Source of the DNA: Clostridia bacterium
Lineage (GTDB): Bacteria > Bacillota > Clostridia > Lachnospirales > Lachnospiraceae
Direction: 5' to 3'
Length of the DNA: 64,000 nucleotides
Assembly (NCBI GenBank): GCA_910575245.1
Contig: CAJTEN010000013.1
Location: forward strand, 62,001-126,000
Positions 18,090-25,551 of this stretch are shown here, one piece after another. Below the pieces are notes generated by a model that saw nothing but the letters and a program-made list of their open reading frames with translations, made no database searches and had not been told where the DNA came from. The translations under genes were made by a program, and so were the position numbers. The first letter of the stretch is position 1. Every line of letters begins with the position of its first letter.

Positions 18090-18136
18090 ATGCCAAAAGG
18101 CATGCAGTCTTCCCTGGAAAGACCGTATGCCTTCAT
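18090..18136 (-). promoter_or_regulatory. stem-loop leader upstream of larE
   Basis: On the minus strand AAGGCATACGGTCTT pairs with AAGACTGCATGCCTT, followed by TTTT. The 3' arm also fits a competing short hairpin ATGCC-TTTT-GGCAT just downstream. The pair lies about 30-70 bases before the larE start. This could be a terminator for upstream read-through or an attenuator. No known nickel riboswitch consensus was recognised. Confidence 0.45.
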
Positions 18137-18164
18137 GAACATACATAACTCATTATCTTATAGT

Positions 18165-18303
18165 TATAGTAAACGACATAACAAATTTCTGTTTCCGTCT
18201 CCTGCCAAAGCCATATACGGAAGCTTTTGCAGGGCCGAAAACGAAATTTTTAATGCCGTTAACTATAACGACATTGGAAATTTGTTATATCGTTTACTAT
18301 TTT
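18165..18303. repeat. R4 palindromic repeat plus a deleted R4 derivative
   Basis: The first unit runs from TATAGTAAACGACATAAC (18165) to CGTTAACTATA (about 18267). Its arms pair and the loop region reads GCCATATACGG, as in the copy at 55632-55738. It is followed directly by a compact unit, ACGACATTGGAAATTTG to CGTTTACTAT (to about 18300), which looks like two R4 ends joined by an internal deletion. The units lie upstream of larE and downstream of fruK. Confidence 0.8.
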
Positions 18304-18466
18304 TACATAGTAATCCGCTTCATAAATTCAAAATAAACCAGGAATTCCCTGTAAAATAAAGAGATAACCGGAACTTCTGTTCCGTAAATGGCTCCGTGCC
18401 ATTTATACAGTAGGTCTATTATATCATTTTTTACACAAATGACAAGCTTATTTTATGTTCTTCTGC

Positions 18467-18612
18467 AGTAACAATTCAGCCCAGGACTTTGCATTTACTG
18501 CAAAGTCCGTGAGAACATGTAAATTCAGCCAAGAGGGAATCTGCCCCTCGCCGAAGGCGACTTGGAATGGGCAGATTCCGTAACAGAGAAGCCGAAAGGC
18601 TGAACTGTTACC
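18467..18612. repeat. R2 palindromic repeat, most complete copy, overlapping the fruK 3' end
   Basis: The unit begins GTAACAATTCAGCCC and ends GGCTGAACTGTTAC at 18612, about 146 bp. It contains inner inverted pairs (GAATCTGCCC with GGGCAGATTC, and CCTCGCCGAAGGCGA). Related copies or fragments lie at 1642-2083, 8408-8470, 39101-39335, 43350-43430 and 55286-55508. The right end contains AGCCGAAAGGCT, a stem closed by a GAAA tetraloop in RNA. On the minus strand it is read in frame as the last 28 codons of fruK. Confidence 0.85.
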
Positions 18613-19520
18613 TTCTGCATAACCTGCCGGTACACGGCTTCCACCTCTTCTTTCGTTGCCAGCTGCTCGGAAAAGGCGCTCGCGCTGCCCGCCGACAATC
18701 CCATGGCAAATGCGTGTCCGTAATGCTTCCTCTCCATCCACCCGGCAACAAATCCTGCCACCATGGAATCTCCTGCGCCGACTCCATTGACCAGCCTGCC
18801 TTCAGGCGCCGGTGCCTCATGAATACCTCCGCCCTCCGCTGCCAGGACCGCCCCTTCCCCTGCCATGGATACCAGCACATTGACCGCTCCCATCTCCTGC
18901 AGTTTAACGGCATAGGGTATCACTTCTTTCCTTGTCTTAAGCTCTACGCCGAATATTTCACCCAGTTCATGGTTATTTGGTTTCACCAGGAACGGGTGAT
19001 ACGTGAGCACGTTGACCAGCAGATCCTTCGTGGCATCCACCACGATCATGACGCCACGTCCGCTCAGCCGCTCCATGATTCTTCTATACATATCGTCCGG
19101 CATGGAACCCGGAATGCTTCCGGCGAGAACCAACACGTCTCCCGTTCCCAACACATCAAGCTTCCCCATCAGTTTCTGTACGCTTTCCTCACCGATTATG
19201 GGACCGCAGCCGTTTATCTCCGTTCCGTCGATAGATTTCAGCTTCAGATTGATTCTCGAAATACCGTTATCAATGTGAATCAGGTCAGATTTCACACCCA
19301 TCTGCTCTATCCGGCGGACGATCTCTTCTCCCGTAAATCCTGCCACAAACCCAAACGCCGTGTTCTCGATTCCCAGATTACCAAGTACCATGGATACATT
19401 CAGGCCTTTTCCCCCGGGAAGCATCAGCTCCGAACTGGTCCGGTTCGTGAGTCCCAATTTGAAATCCTCCACCGAAACGATATAATCCAGCGACGGATTA
19501 AAAGTGACCGTATAAATCAT
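18525..19520 (-). CDS. fruK: 1-phosphofructokinase (PfkB family) with repeat-derived C-terminal tail
   Basis: The 331-residue product matches FruK, which phosphorylates fructose 1-phosphate to fructose 1,6-bisphosphate. Seen are IYTVTFNPSLDYIV at the start, PGGKGLNVS (residues 35-43), FLVKPNNHELGE and the catalytic-site NGVGAGDSMVAGF near residue 246. Family members are usually about 300-310 residues. The extra C-terminal part, beginning VTVQPFGF, is encoded by the R2 repeat and is not homologous to the family. No fruA or fruR is adjacent. An operator-like pair of TTGATTGATT motifs lies in the promoter region. Tagatose-6-phosphate kinase is a less likely alternative within the same family. 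Confidence 0.9.
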   Translation of the reverse strand: MIYTVTFNPSLDYIVSVEDFKLGLTNRTSSELMLPGGKGLNVSMVLGNLGIENTAFGFVAGFTGEEIVRRIEQMGVKSDLIHIDNGISRINLKLKSIDGTEINGCGPIIGEESVQKLMGKLDVLGTGDVLVLAGSIPGSMPDDMYRRIMERLSGRGVMIVVDATKDLLVNVLTYHPFLVKPNNHELGEIFGVELKTRKEVIPYAVKLQEMGAVNVLVSMAGEGAVLAAEGGGIHEAPAPEGRLVNGVGAGDSMVAGFVAGWMERKHYGHAFAMGLSAGSASAFSEQLATKEEVEAVYRQVMQKVTVQPFGFSVTESAHSKSPSARGRFPLG

Positions 19521-19572
19521 TTCGTTTTCTCCCTTACTCTGTTTTCCTGCCTACTTTTGACTTTTTTATTGT

Positions 19573-19677
19573 ATTATACAACCAAAATCAATCAAAACAG
19601 ATCATATTAATTCATAAAATCATACTGCATATTTTGGATGATTTGCATAATTTTAAATTATTTTGATTGATTACGAC
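19573..19677 (-). promoter_or_regulatory. fruK promoter with inverted TTTTGATTGATT operator motifs
   Basis: On the minus strand a TATAAT sits at 19573-19578, about 50 bp before the fruK start. Just upstream is TTTTGATTGATTTTG (near 19583-19597). An opposed copy, ATTTTGATTGATTA, lies on the plus strand at 19660-19673. TGATT-rich repeats of this kind are typical of DeoR/FruR-family operators in Bacillota. The pairing of motif and promoter is seen; the regulator is inferred and not present in the window. Confidence 0.55.
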
Positions 19678-19698
19678 CGATTTATAGACAAAAATTCA

Positions 19699-19727
19699 TT
19701 GATTTTAGAAATATTATTGAGTATACT
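19699..19727 (+). promoter_or_regulatory. sigma-A type promoter of the AAA-ATPase-like gene
   Basis: TTGATT at 19699-19704 and TATACT at 19722-19727 are separated by 17 bp. The gene starts at 19785. The region also holds fruK control motifs in the opposite direction. Confidence 0.6.
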
Positions 19728-19784
19728 TAATATAAAGACCGCATCAGAACCAGTTTGGAAAGATCATGCAGGGAGAACCGGAAT

Positions 19785-21545
19785 ATGCCAAGAACTATAG
19801 CCATCGGCAGACAGGATTTTGAAAAAATAAGAATAAATAATAATTTCTACATCGATAAAACCCCCTTTATCCAGGAATGGTGGGACGCTGGTGATGATGT
19901 AACGCTGATCACGCGTCCGAGACGATTCGGAAAGACTTTGAATATGAGCATGCTGGAGAAATTCTTCTCTGTCACCTATGCAGGCAGGGAGGATCTGTTT
20001 CAGGGTCTTGCCATATGGAAGAATGAAAGGTACCGGAAACTACAGGGAACCTTCCCGGTTCTTTTTATCACTTTTGCGGATGTAAAAGAAACCTCCTATG
20101 ACCAGACAAAGAAGAAAATATGCAGCATTATTCAGGAATTATATAACCAACACCATTTCCTTCTGGACGGCAATCTGCTAAGCGACAATGAAAAAGCATA
20201 CTTCCTCGGTATTTCCGCCGAAATGGAGAACTATGAAGCTTCCGGCTCCATAAAGGCGTTATCGAATTACCTTTCCCGTTATTATGGGAAAAAAGTGATC
20301 ATCCTCCTGGACGAATATGATACCCCGATGCAGGAAGCATATGTAAACGGATACTGGAAGGAACTGGTCGGCTTTACCAGAAGCCTGTTTAATTCCACAT
20401 TCAAAACAAACCCCTATCTGGAACGCGCCGTTATGACCGGCATCACAAGGGTGAGCAAGGAATCTATTTTCTCTGATTTAAATAACCTTGAAGTAGTGAC
20501 AACGACTTCCCCCAAATATGCGGACAGCTTCGGTTTCAAAGAGGAAGAAGTGTTTGCCGCTTTGGAAGAATACGGCCTATACGACAGGAGGCAGCAGATT
20601 AAAGACTGGTACGATGGTTTCACATTTGGAAACAGAGCCGATATATATAATCCATGGTCTGTCATCAATCTTCTTGACAAGAAAGAGGTCGGCACTTACT
20701 GGGCCAATTCCAGCAGCAACAGCCTGGTTGGCCAGCTGGTACGGGAGGGAAGCCCGGATATCAAGATGACTATGGAGCGGCTGCTGCAGGGAGCCACCTT
20801 CCACACCACCTTCGACGAGCAGATCGTCTTCAACCAGTTGGAACAGGGAGACGACGCAGTATGGAGCCTGCTGCTTGCAAGCGGATATCTGAAAGTGATA
20901 CATTATGAATTTAACATAAGCCGGGGGAAGGCAGAATATGACCTCAAACTGACAAACCTGGAAGTCCGGATCATGTTCGAACGGATGATAGAGAGTTGGT
21001 TCAACAGCTGCCGCAGAGTGAACAACGCATTCCTCCAGGCGCTTCTTTCAGATGACGTCAAAGCAATGAATACCTATATGAACAGGGTAACGAAAGAGAT
21101 GTTCAGTTATTTCGATACGGGAAAGAAACCTTCCGAAGAAGAACCGGAGCGGTTCTATCACGGATTTGTTCTCGGGCTGATGGTTGAACTGTCTGACAGA
21201 TATGCCGTCACATCGAACCGTGAAAGCGGCTTCGGACGTTATGACGTGATGCTGGAGCCCAGAGCGCTTGCAGGAACAGCACCCCTGCTCACAGGAAGTA
21301 ATGCCCTCAGTCATAACGAAAAGCCTCTGGATGCCATTATCATAGAATTCAAGGTTCAGGAGGAAGAGGAACCGGAATTGTCCGATACCGTACAGGACGC
21401 ACTGCACCAGATAGAAGAAAAAAATTATCAGGCGGCTCTTGTGGCAAGGGGCATTCCACAAGAACGGATCCGCAAGTACGGATTCGCTTTCTGTGGCAAG
21501 AAAGTGCTCATTGGCAGCGCTGCATCCGATTGCCCCAAGAACTGA
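19785..21545 (+). CDS. AAA-ATPase-like / PD-(D/E)XK nuclease family protein
   Basis: The 586-residue product is a complete member of the AAA-ATPase-like plus PD-(D/E)XK family (PF09820 with PF08011). It starts MPRTIAIGRQDFEKI. The nucleotide-binding loop is RPRRFGKT, Walker B-like LLDEYDTPMQEAYV lies near residue 176, and TRVSKESIFSDLNN follows. The C-terminal nuclease-like part shows aspartate in FGRYDVML (near 484) and ExK in IIIEFKVQ (near 518-520). The start at 19785 is chosen by homology with the paralogue at 1-1420 and the upstream AGGGAGAACCGG; a TTG at 19755 is an alternative. Function is not established. Two copies in one window suggest an expanded family. Confidence 0.88.
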   Translation: MPRTIAIGRQDFEKIRINNNFYIDKTPFIQEWWDAGDDVTLITRPRRFGKTLNMSMLEKFFSVTYAGREDLFQGLAIWKNERYRKLQGTFPVLFITFADVKETSYDQTKKKICSIIQELYNQHHFLLDGNLLSDNEKAYFLGISAEMENYEASGSIKALSNYLSRYYGKKVIILLDEYDTPMQEAYVNGYWKELVGFTRSLFNSTFKTNPYLERAVMTGITRVSKESIFSDLNNLEVVTTTSPKYADSFGFKEEEVFAALEEYGLYDRRQQIKDWYDGFTFGNRADIYNPWSVINLLDKKEVGTYWANSSSNSLVGQLVREGSPDIKMTMERLLQGATFHTTFDEQIVFNQLEQGDDAVWSLLLASGYLKVIHYEFNISRGKAEYDLKLTNLEVRIMFERMIESWFNSCRRVNNAFLQALLSDDVKAMNTYMNRVTKEMFSYFDTGKKPSEEEPERFYHGFVLGLMVELSDRYAVTSNRESGFGRYDVMLEPRALAGTAPLLTGSNALSHNEKPLDAIIIEFKVQEEEEPELSDTVQDALHQIEEKNYQAALVARGIPQERIRKYGFAFCGKKVLIGSAASDCPKN

Positions 21546-21589
21546 TACGCTCTGGTTCTCCGTCCGGACTTTCCCGGATCTGCCGGGGA

Positions 21590-21800
21590 GGAAATATCCT
21601 GATCGGAAAATTCCTCTCCGCTCCCAAGATCCCGGTATCCTAATCTTTCACATATGGCTGTGCGCCCGCAGATAAATCTGCCACATCACATAATCCTTCA
21701 ATCGCCTGCCTGTCCATTCCAATTCATTTCCTGCCCGCTTTGCGAGCAATTCATCCCTGTACTGAATGGACTCCTGCGGAGTGAGGGAATTTAATGGTAA
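21590..21800 (-). pseudogene. remnant similar to the 3' ends of the two glycosidase genes
   Basis: The stretch 21597-21662 matches 27095-27160 (the end of the GH-D clan gene) over about 65 bp with few differences, including CCTGATCGGAAAATTCC and AAGATCCCGGTA. The minus-strand reading gives a broken RYRDLGSGEEFSDQD. The adjoining TGCGCCCGCAGATAAATCTG also occurs at the 3' end of the GH36 gene near 29266. No intact frame remains, so it is a decayed fragment or a product of recombination. Confidence 0.5.
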
Positions 21801-21875
21801 TTTGATAGAAATATGAGTGTGATTGTGGTAGTATTTTATTAGAAATATAAATCGGGAAATGCGGAGGTAATATAA

Positions 21876-22418
21876 TTGAATGTCATAGAAACAATTAACA
21901 AAAGGCATAGTTACAGAGGTAAGTATAAATCTGATTCTGTTCCCAGAGAAGATTTAATAACAATAATGAAAGCGGGGCTGAACGCTCCGTCAGGCTGTAA
22001 TAAGCAAACAACAAGTCTAATAGCAGTTGATGATAAAGATGTATTGAAAAAACTACATAGAGTTATAAACCCACCAGTTGGAGAAACGGCTCCCGCTATG
22101 ATATGCGTTTTAACACAAAGAATACCTGCATACAGGGATAAATGCTTTGCGGTTCAAGATTATTCTGCTGCAATCGAAAATATGTTGTTAGCTATAGTTG
22201 AACTTGGATATCAAAGCTGTTGGTATGAAGGACACATTACTGATGAAGATAAAATTGGTTATCAAATGGCTCAAATCTTAAACGTTCCCGACAACTTTGA
22301 GTTGGTGTGTTTTTTGCCTGTTGGTATTGCCGAGACAGAACCAACTTTACCTAAGAAGCGAACTTTTGAGGAACGAGCATGGTTTAATACCTTTCCCAGT
22401 ATTCAAAATGAATTTTAG
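21876..22418 (+). CDS. nitroreductase-family flavoprotein
   Basis: The 180-residue product fits the FMN-dependent nitroreductase family. It begins MNVIETINKRHSYRGKY with the RxSxR-like flavin motif, followed by APSGCNKQT, YSAAIENMLLAIVELGYQSCWYEG, and a late FLPVGIAE segment. The start is a TTG at 21876 with GGAGG nine bases upstream. Sequence here is more AT-rich than the genes to the left. The nitro or quinone substrate cannot be told. Confidence 0.87.
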   Translation: MNVIETINKRHSYRGKYKSDSVPREDLITIMKAGLNAPSGCNKQTTSLIAVDDKDVLKKLHRVINPPVGETAPAMICVLTQRIPAYRDKCFAVQDYSAAIENMLLAIVELGYQSCWYEGHITDEDKIGYQMAQILNVPDNFELVCFLPVGIAETEPTLPKKRTFEERAWFNTFPSIQNEF

Positions 22419-22452
22419 TATGCGGCAAATTCAAATTTGCGAGGAAAAATGT

Positions 22453-22959
22453 ATGATTGGAATAAGACCATATAAATCTACAGATGTAGATACAATATTA
22501 TCGTGGTGTCAGGATGAAAAAGCATTTTATCAATGGACAGCAGGCATACTCGGTAATTATCCGATAACACAAAAGGAATTTTGTTTTGTTGAGTCTCTAA
22601 TGCCGTTTACTGCATTTGATGAAACAGGAATCGTTGGCTTTTTTACACTAAGAAACCCTGATGAATCAATGGATGAACTACGTTTTGGATTTGTTATTGT
22701 AAATCCTCACAAGAGAGGAAAAGGCTATGGAAAAGCTATGCTCCGGCTAGGTTTAAAATTTGTATTTGAAATATATGGAGCCCAAAAAGCATCATTGGGC
22801 GTTTTCGAGAATAATCTTTCAGCTTATTGTTGTTATAAATCAGTCGGTTTTAACGATACTGTTCTTGATACGACAGAAACATATTGTGTTCTAGGTGAAG
22901 AATGGAAGTGCAAAGAATTGATTATGGAAAATAGATCAATTCCGATTGTGATTGGATGA
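22453..22959 (+). CDS. GNAT-family N-acetyltransferase
   Basis: The 168-residue product has the GNAT fold pattern. It starts MIGIRPYKSTDVDTILSWCQDEKAFYQW, and the acetyl-CoA loop is VIVNPHKRGKGYGKAMLRLGL. It resembles RimJ/RimL-type acetyltransferases. ATG 22453 follows GAGGAAAAATGT. It lies 34 bp after the nitroreductase gene, so cotranscription is likely. Its end overlaps the end of a convergent, damaged GNAT gene by 38 bp. Confidence 0.88.
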   Translation: MIGIRPYKSTDVDTILSWCQDEKAFYQWTAGILGNYPITQKEFCFVESLMPFTAFDETGIVGFFTLRNPDESMDELRFGFVIVNPHKRGKGYGKAMLRLGLKFVFEIYGAQKASLGVFENNLSAYCCYKSVGFNDTVLDTTETYCVLGEEWKCKELIMENRSIPIVIG

Positions 22960-23293
22960 TTTCTAATAGGATATATCCGGCCTTTTCAATCACTTTCCAT
23001 GAAGGTACGTTTTCATTCCTCACGGTTGCGATGATTCTTTTCGCATTATAACATTTTAGGAAATATTCTGTGTATGCCTTAACCACTTCAACAGCATATC
23101 CATTGTTTCTATACTGCGCACCGACAAAATAGGTAATCCTTGTTTCCCGGAGGTCTTCATAATAGGAACATCCAACAGAACCAACAACCTCTGCTCCGTC
23201 GTTTAGGGTTCCGTCTGCCGTCATTATGGCAAACGGAACCGCATCATTTGTTTTTATATCCCTGATCACCAATCTCTTAGTTTCAATCTGCAT
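22922..23293 (-). pseudogene. RimJ/RimL-type GNAT acetyltransferase, internally deleted
   Basis: The 123-residue frame begins MQIETKRLVIRDIKTNDAVPF and later has EVVGSVGCSYYEDLRE, YFVGAQYRNNGYAVE and NVPSWKVIEKAGY, typical of the family. Compared with usual members of about 170-180 residues, roughly 45 residues are missing between TADGTLND and AEVVGSVG. The C-terminus is also short and runs into the convergent gene. The frame is intact, so a product could be made, but the missing part normally forms core strands. Confidence 0.65.
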
Positions 23294-23414
23294 AAACAAA
23301 ACCCCCGTATTTCAGAAAGCTCCCTCAGTTCTTCGTCGGCCATGACATCCACGTTCTGTACAAAAAAACTTCCGCAAAATATACTTCCACCCATTATATG
23401 CATCAGTTTTTCTT

Positions 23415-24281
23415 TCATGCCAACTGCAAGCCAGCCAACTCCCTCACCACTTCAATCGGCAGGTCAGCATCCTCCGCGATTTCCTCGACTGTCTGTTTCC
23501 CCCTCGCAATCAAGCGACGGGCAAACGCCTTCTTTTCTTCTATTCGAGCTTCCTCCGCTCTCTTCTCTGCTCTTTTTTCCGCTAAATCATCAAACACCTG
23601 ACACATAATATTCTGACCTCCTTCCGTCTCCTTGAAATATCTTAGCTGTTTTGCCAATGCCGGATAGAACATGTCTACCGAACTCAAACATCTAAAGTCA
23701 TGCATCAGCTTTCCAATCGGATCGCTGTCTTCTTTATAGCTGCCATTAACATATATGATATGGGAGCCATCGCCAAAATATGCGCCCGTTTCCTTAATCA
23801 CCCTATCAATATGGTACAATGAACACCCTGCTCCCATAACATCACTTGCTGTTATGAAAATCACATAAGAATCATGTATTTCCTTAAATTCCTGTCCCGC
23901 CTTCAACATTTTTGTATCAATCATGCTGCTATGGAATCTCGCCCTATGGACATCTGCTCCAACCGAAGCACGTTGCACTTCAATGACATAGACCTTATCT
24001 TTCCCGTCTTTTGCATAAATATCTATCGTAATAGATCGTCCACCCGGCATTGGATTCTTATACTCTCTCTGTGCTACCACTTCCAGCACCTTTAAATCAC
24101 TGCGCTGGAGGATAACATTCAGCAATAATTCCGTAGCCTCGATATTTCTATCAAATACCAACGTCATTAGATTATCGTCTAAAAGATTTAATTTTCCTAT
24201 TGCCTCTAATGTTTCTTGCCTCTCTAATTGCTTCTGATTATCCGCTCCCATCAAATCACCTGTCTTTTCATTAAGTATCAT
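23415..24281 (-). CDS. Rpn-family recombination-promoting nuclease / PD-(D/E)XK transposase-like protein
   Basis: The 288-residue product matches the Rpn/PDDEXK_2 family. Features are LNLLDDNLMTLVFD near the start, the nuclease core with aspartate in SITIDIYAKD and ExQ in VYVIEVQRA, then HRARFHSSMID, FGDGSHIIYVNGSYK and IGKLMHDF. The C-terminus is a charged helical tail (KRAEKRAEEARIEEKK) followed by a short helix-turn-helix-like end. ATG 24281 follows GGAGG with ten bases between. Rpn proteins promote RecA-independent recombination in E. coli; the native role is uncertain. Related genes lie at 39415-40236 (broken) and 56053-56952. Confidence 0.88.
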   Translation of the reverse strand: MILNEKTGDLMGADNQKQLERQETLEAIGKLNLLDDNLMTLVFDRNIEATELLLNVILQRSDLKVLEVVAQREYKNPMPGGRSITIDIYAKDGKDKVYVIEVQRASVGADVHRARFHSSMIDTKMLKAGQEFKEIHDSYVIFITASDVMGAGCSLYHIDRVIKETGAYFGDGSHIIYVNGSYKEDSDPIGKLMHDFRCLSSVDMFYPALAKQLRYFKETEGGQNIMCQVFDDLAEKRAEKRAEEARIEEKKAFARRLIARGKQTVEEIAEDADLPIEVVRELAGLQLA

Positions 24282-24530
24282 ATCATGGATTCCTCCCTTT
24301 TTCAATTACGCCTGCCATCTGCATTCCATTTGCAGAAAGGCTAAAATATTTTGCTTTCTTCTTTCTGCACTATATAATTCTGGATTCCAGAAATCCACTG
24401 AATCCATGAAAACAGTATTTTCATACCTTTACACTCCTATTGCCATAATCCGTTCTCCTTTCGATAACGGGCAATCGGAACTGATGAAATGCCTTCTGCG
24501 TGTAAGTATATCATAACTCTGATTGTTCCA

Positions 24531-24919
24531 CTATACCGATTCGGATTCCTCCCCTGATACCATAGAAAGAAGATTTGCAAGCCTTGTGGTTGCTGTTTCG
24601 GGCTTTTTGGAATAGAGCCTTACAATATCGTCCATATCGTTAAACATATTTACGGTGTGGGTGATTTCCCTGAGAAACATAATCTCGTTATATTCCTTAT
24701 TCGATTCAAACCCCATTGTCTGGGCGAGTACGGCATTTTCCGCATTGTCCTTGAAATTCTACAGGCAAACTGAAAAGAATCCACGAACAACTCATACTCC
24801 CTTAACATCAGCAGCAGTAAGTCTTTTGTAAAGTCCGATTCCGCCTGTTCCATATCAAAAGGCAGCTTTGAGAGAATGGAGGTCATCACATCACGGATAA
24901 ATAATTCCATTTTATCCAA
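24531..24919 (-). pseudogene. frameshifted small gene of unknown function
   Basis: Two overlapping frames make one product: MDKMELFIRDVMTSILSKLP up to about 24757, then a shifted frame continuing NAENAVLAQTMG into ESNKEYNEIMFLREITHTV and ending MVSGEESESV at 24531. The shift lies near 24750-24765. The family was not recognised. It abuts a relaxase fragment on the opposite strand and probably belongs to the same decayed mobile element. Confidence 0.6.
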
Positions 24920-25396
24920 AGTTGTTTAAAATTTACCAAGAAAGGTGAACTGCAATGCAAAATTGACCGCAAAAATGGGGAAATAGACATTCTGAAAATC
25001 GGCTTGTCCGGTATTGCCAAAAGATACGGCTATCAAAATGTACAGGAATTTTACCGTACTTACCACAAATCCTACAACACCTATATCGCGTATAAGGAAC
25101 AAGTGGCTAAATGGGAGAAAATTTATGGGGATGATAATCAAAAACAGAATAAGGAAAGTGTGCTTGAACGGTTAAAGAATCCACCAAAGAGAACCGCAGA
25201 TTACCAGCAACAAAAGATGATTAAGGGCAAAGACCGAGGGCGAGATAATCCTTTATATGAATCGCAGGGAATAGAGATTTCGTTAAGCAACTCTGAAATT
25301 GATACAGTATTCTGGAATGCTGCTGCTCCGGATAGCGTGTGCAAAGTCAAACCAGTCTATGCGCTCTATTCTTATGTAAAGGAGCAAAGAATATGA
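24920..25396 (+). pseudogene. C-terminal fragment of a mobilisation relaxase
   Basis: The frame is open from the junction at 24920 without a start codon that fits. It reads LKFTKKGELQCKIDRKNGEI, then GIAKRYGYQNVQEFYRTYH, a lysine-rich coiled segment and a late degenerate end. The pattern resembles the C-terminus of MobA/MobL-like relaxases of Clostridia integrative elements. The catalytic N-terminal domain with its tyrosine and HUH histidines is absent. The left boundary is the abrupt junction with the convergent pseudogene at 24919. Confidence 0.6.
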
Positions 25397-25551
25397 CAGA
25401 AACCAAAAACGAGCAACAGCCCCACAGTTTCAAGCGAAAGTTGGGGAATATCACTTACACCGTCAAGGTGCATTTCAGTAAAGACACTGATAAAACCTTT
25501 GAGGACAGAGTGCAAAATCTGATTATCAATGTGTATTCCTCTGGCCACTAA
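25393..25551 (+). CDS. TnpW-like transposon-encoded small protein, end altered
   Basis: The 52-residue product starts MTETKNEQQPHSFKRKLG and continues NITYTVKVHFS, the pattern of TnpW small proteins in Tn4451/CTn-type elements of Clostridia. It overlaps the end of the relaxase fragment by four bases. The last residues (YSSGH) do not fit the family and overlap the 3' end of the convergent gene, suggesting that the element was cut here. Confidence 0.6.
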   Translation: MTETKNEQQPHSFKRKLGNITYTVKVHFSKDTDKTFEDRVQNLIINVYSSGH

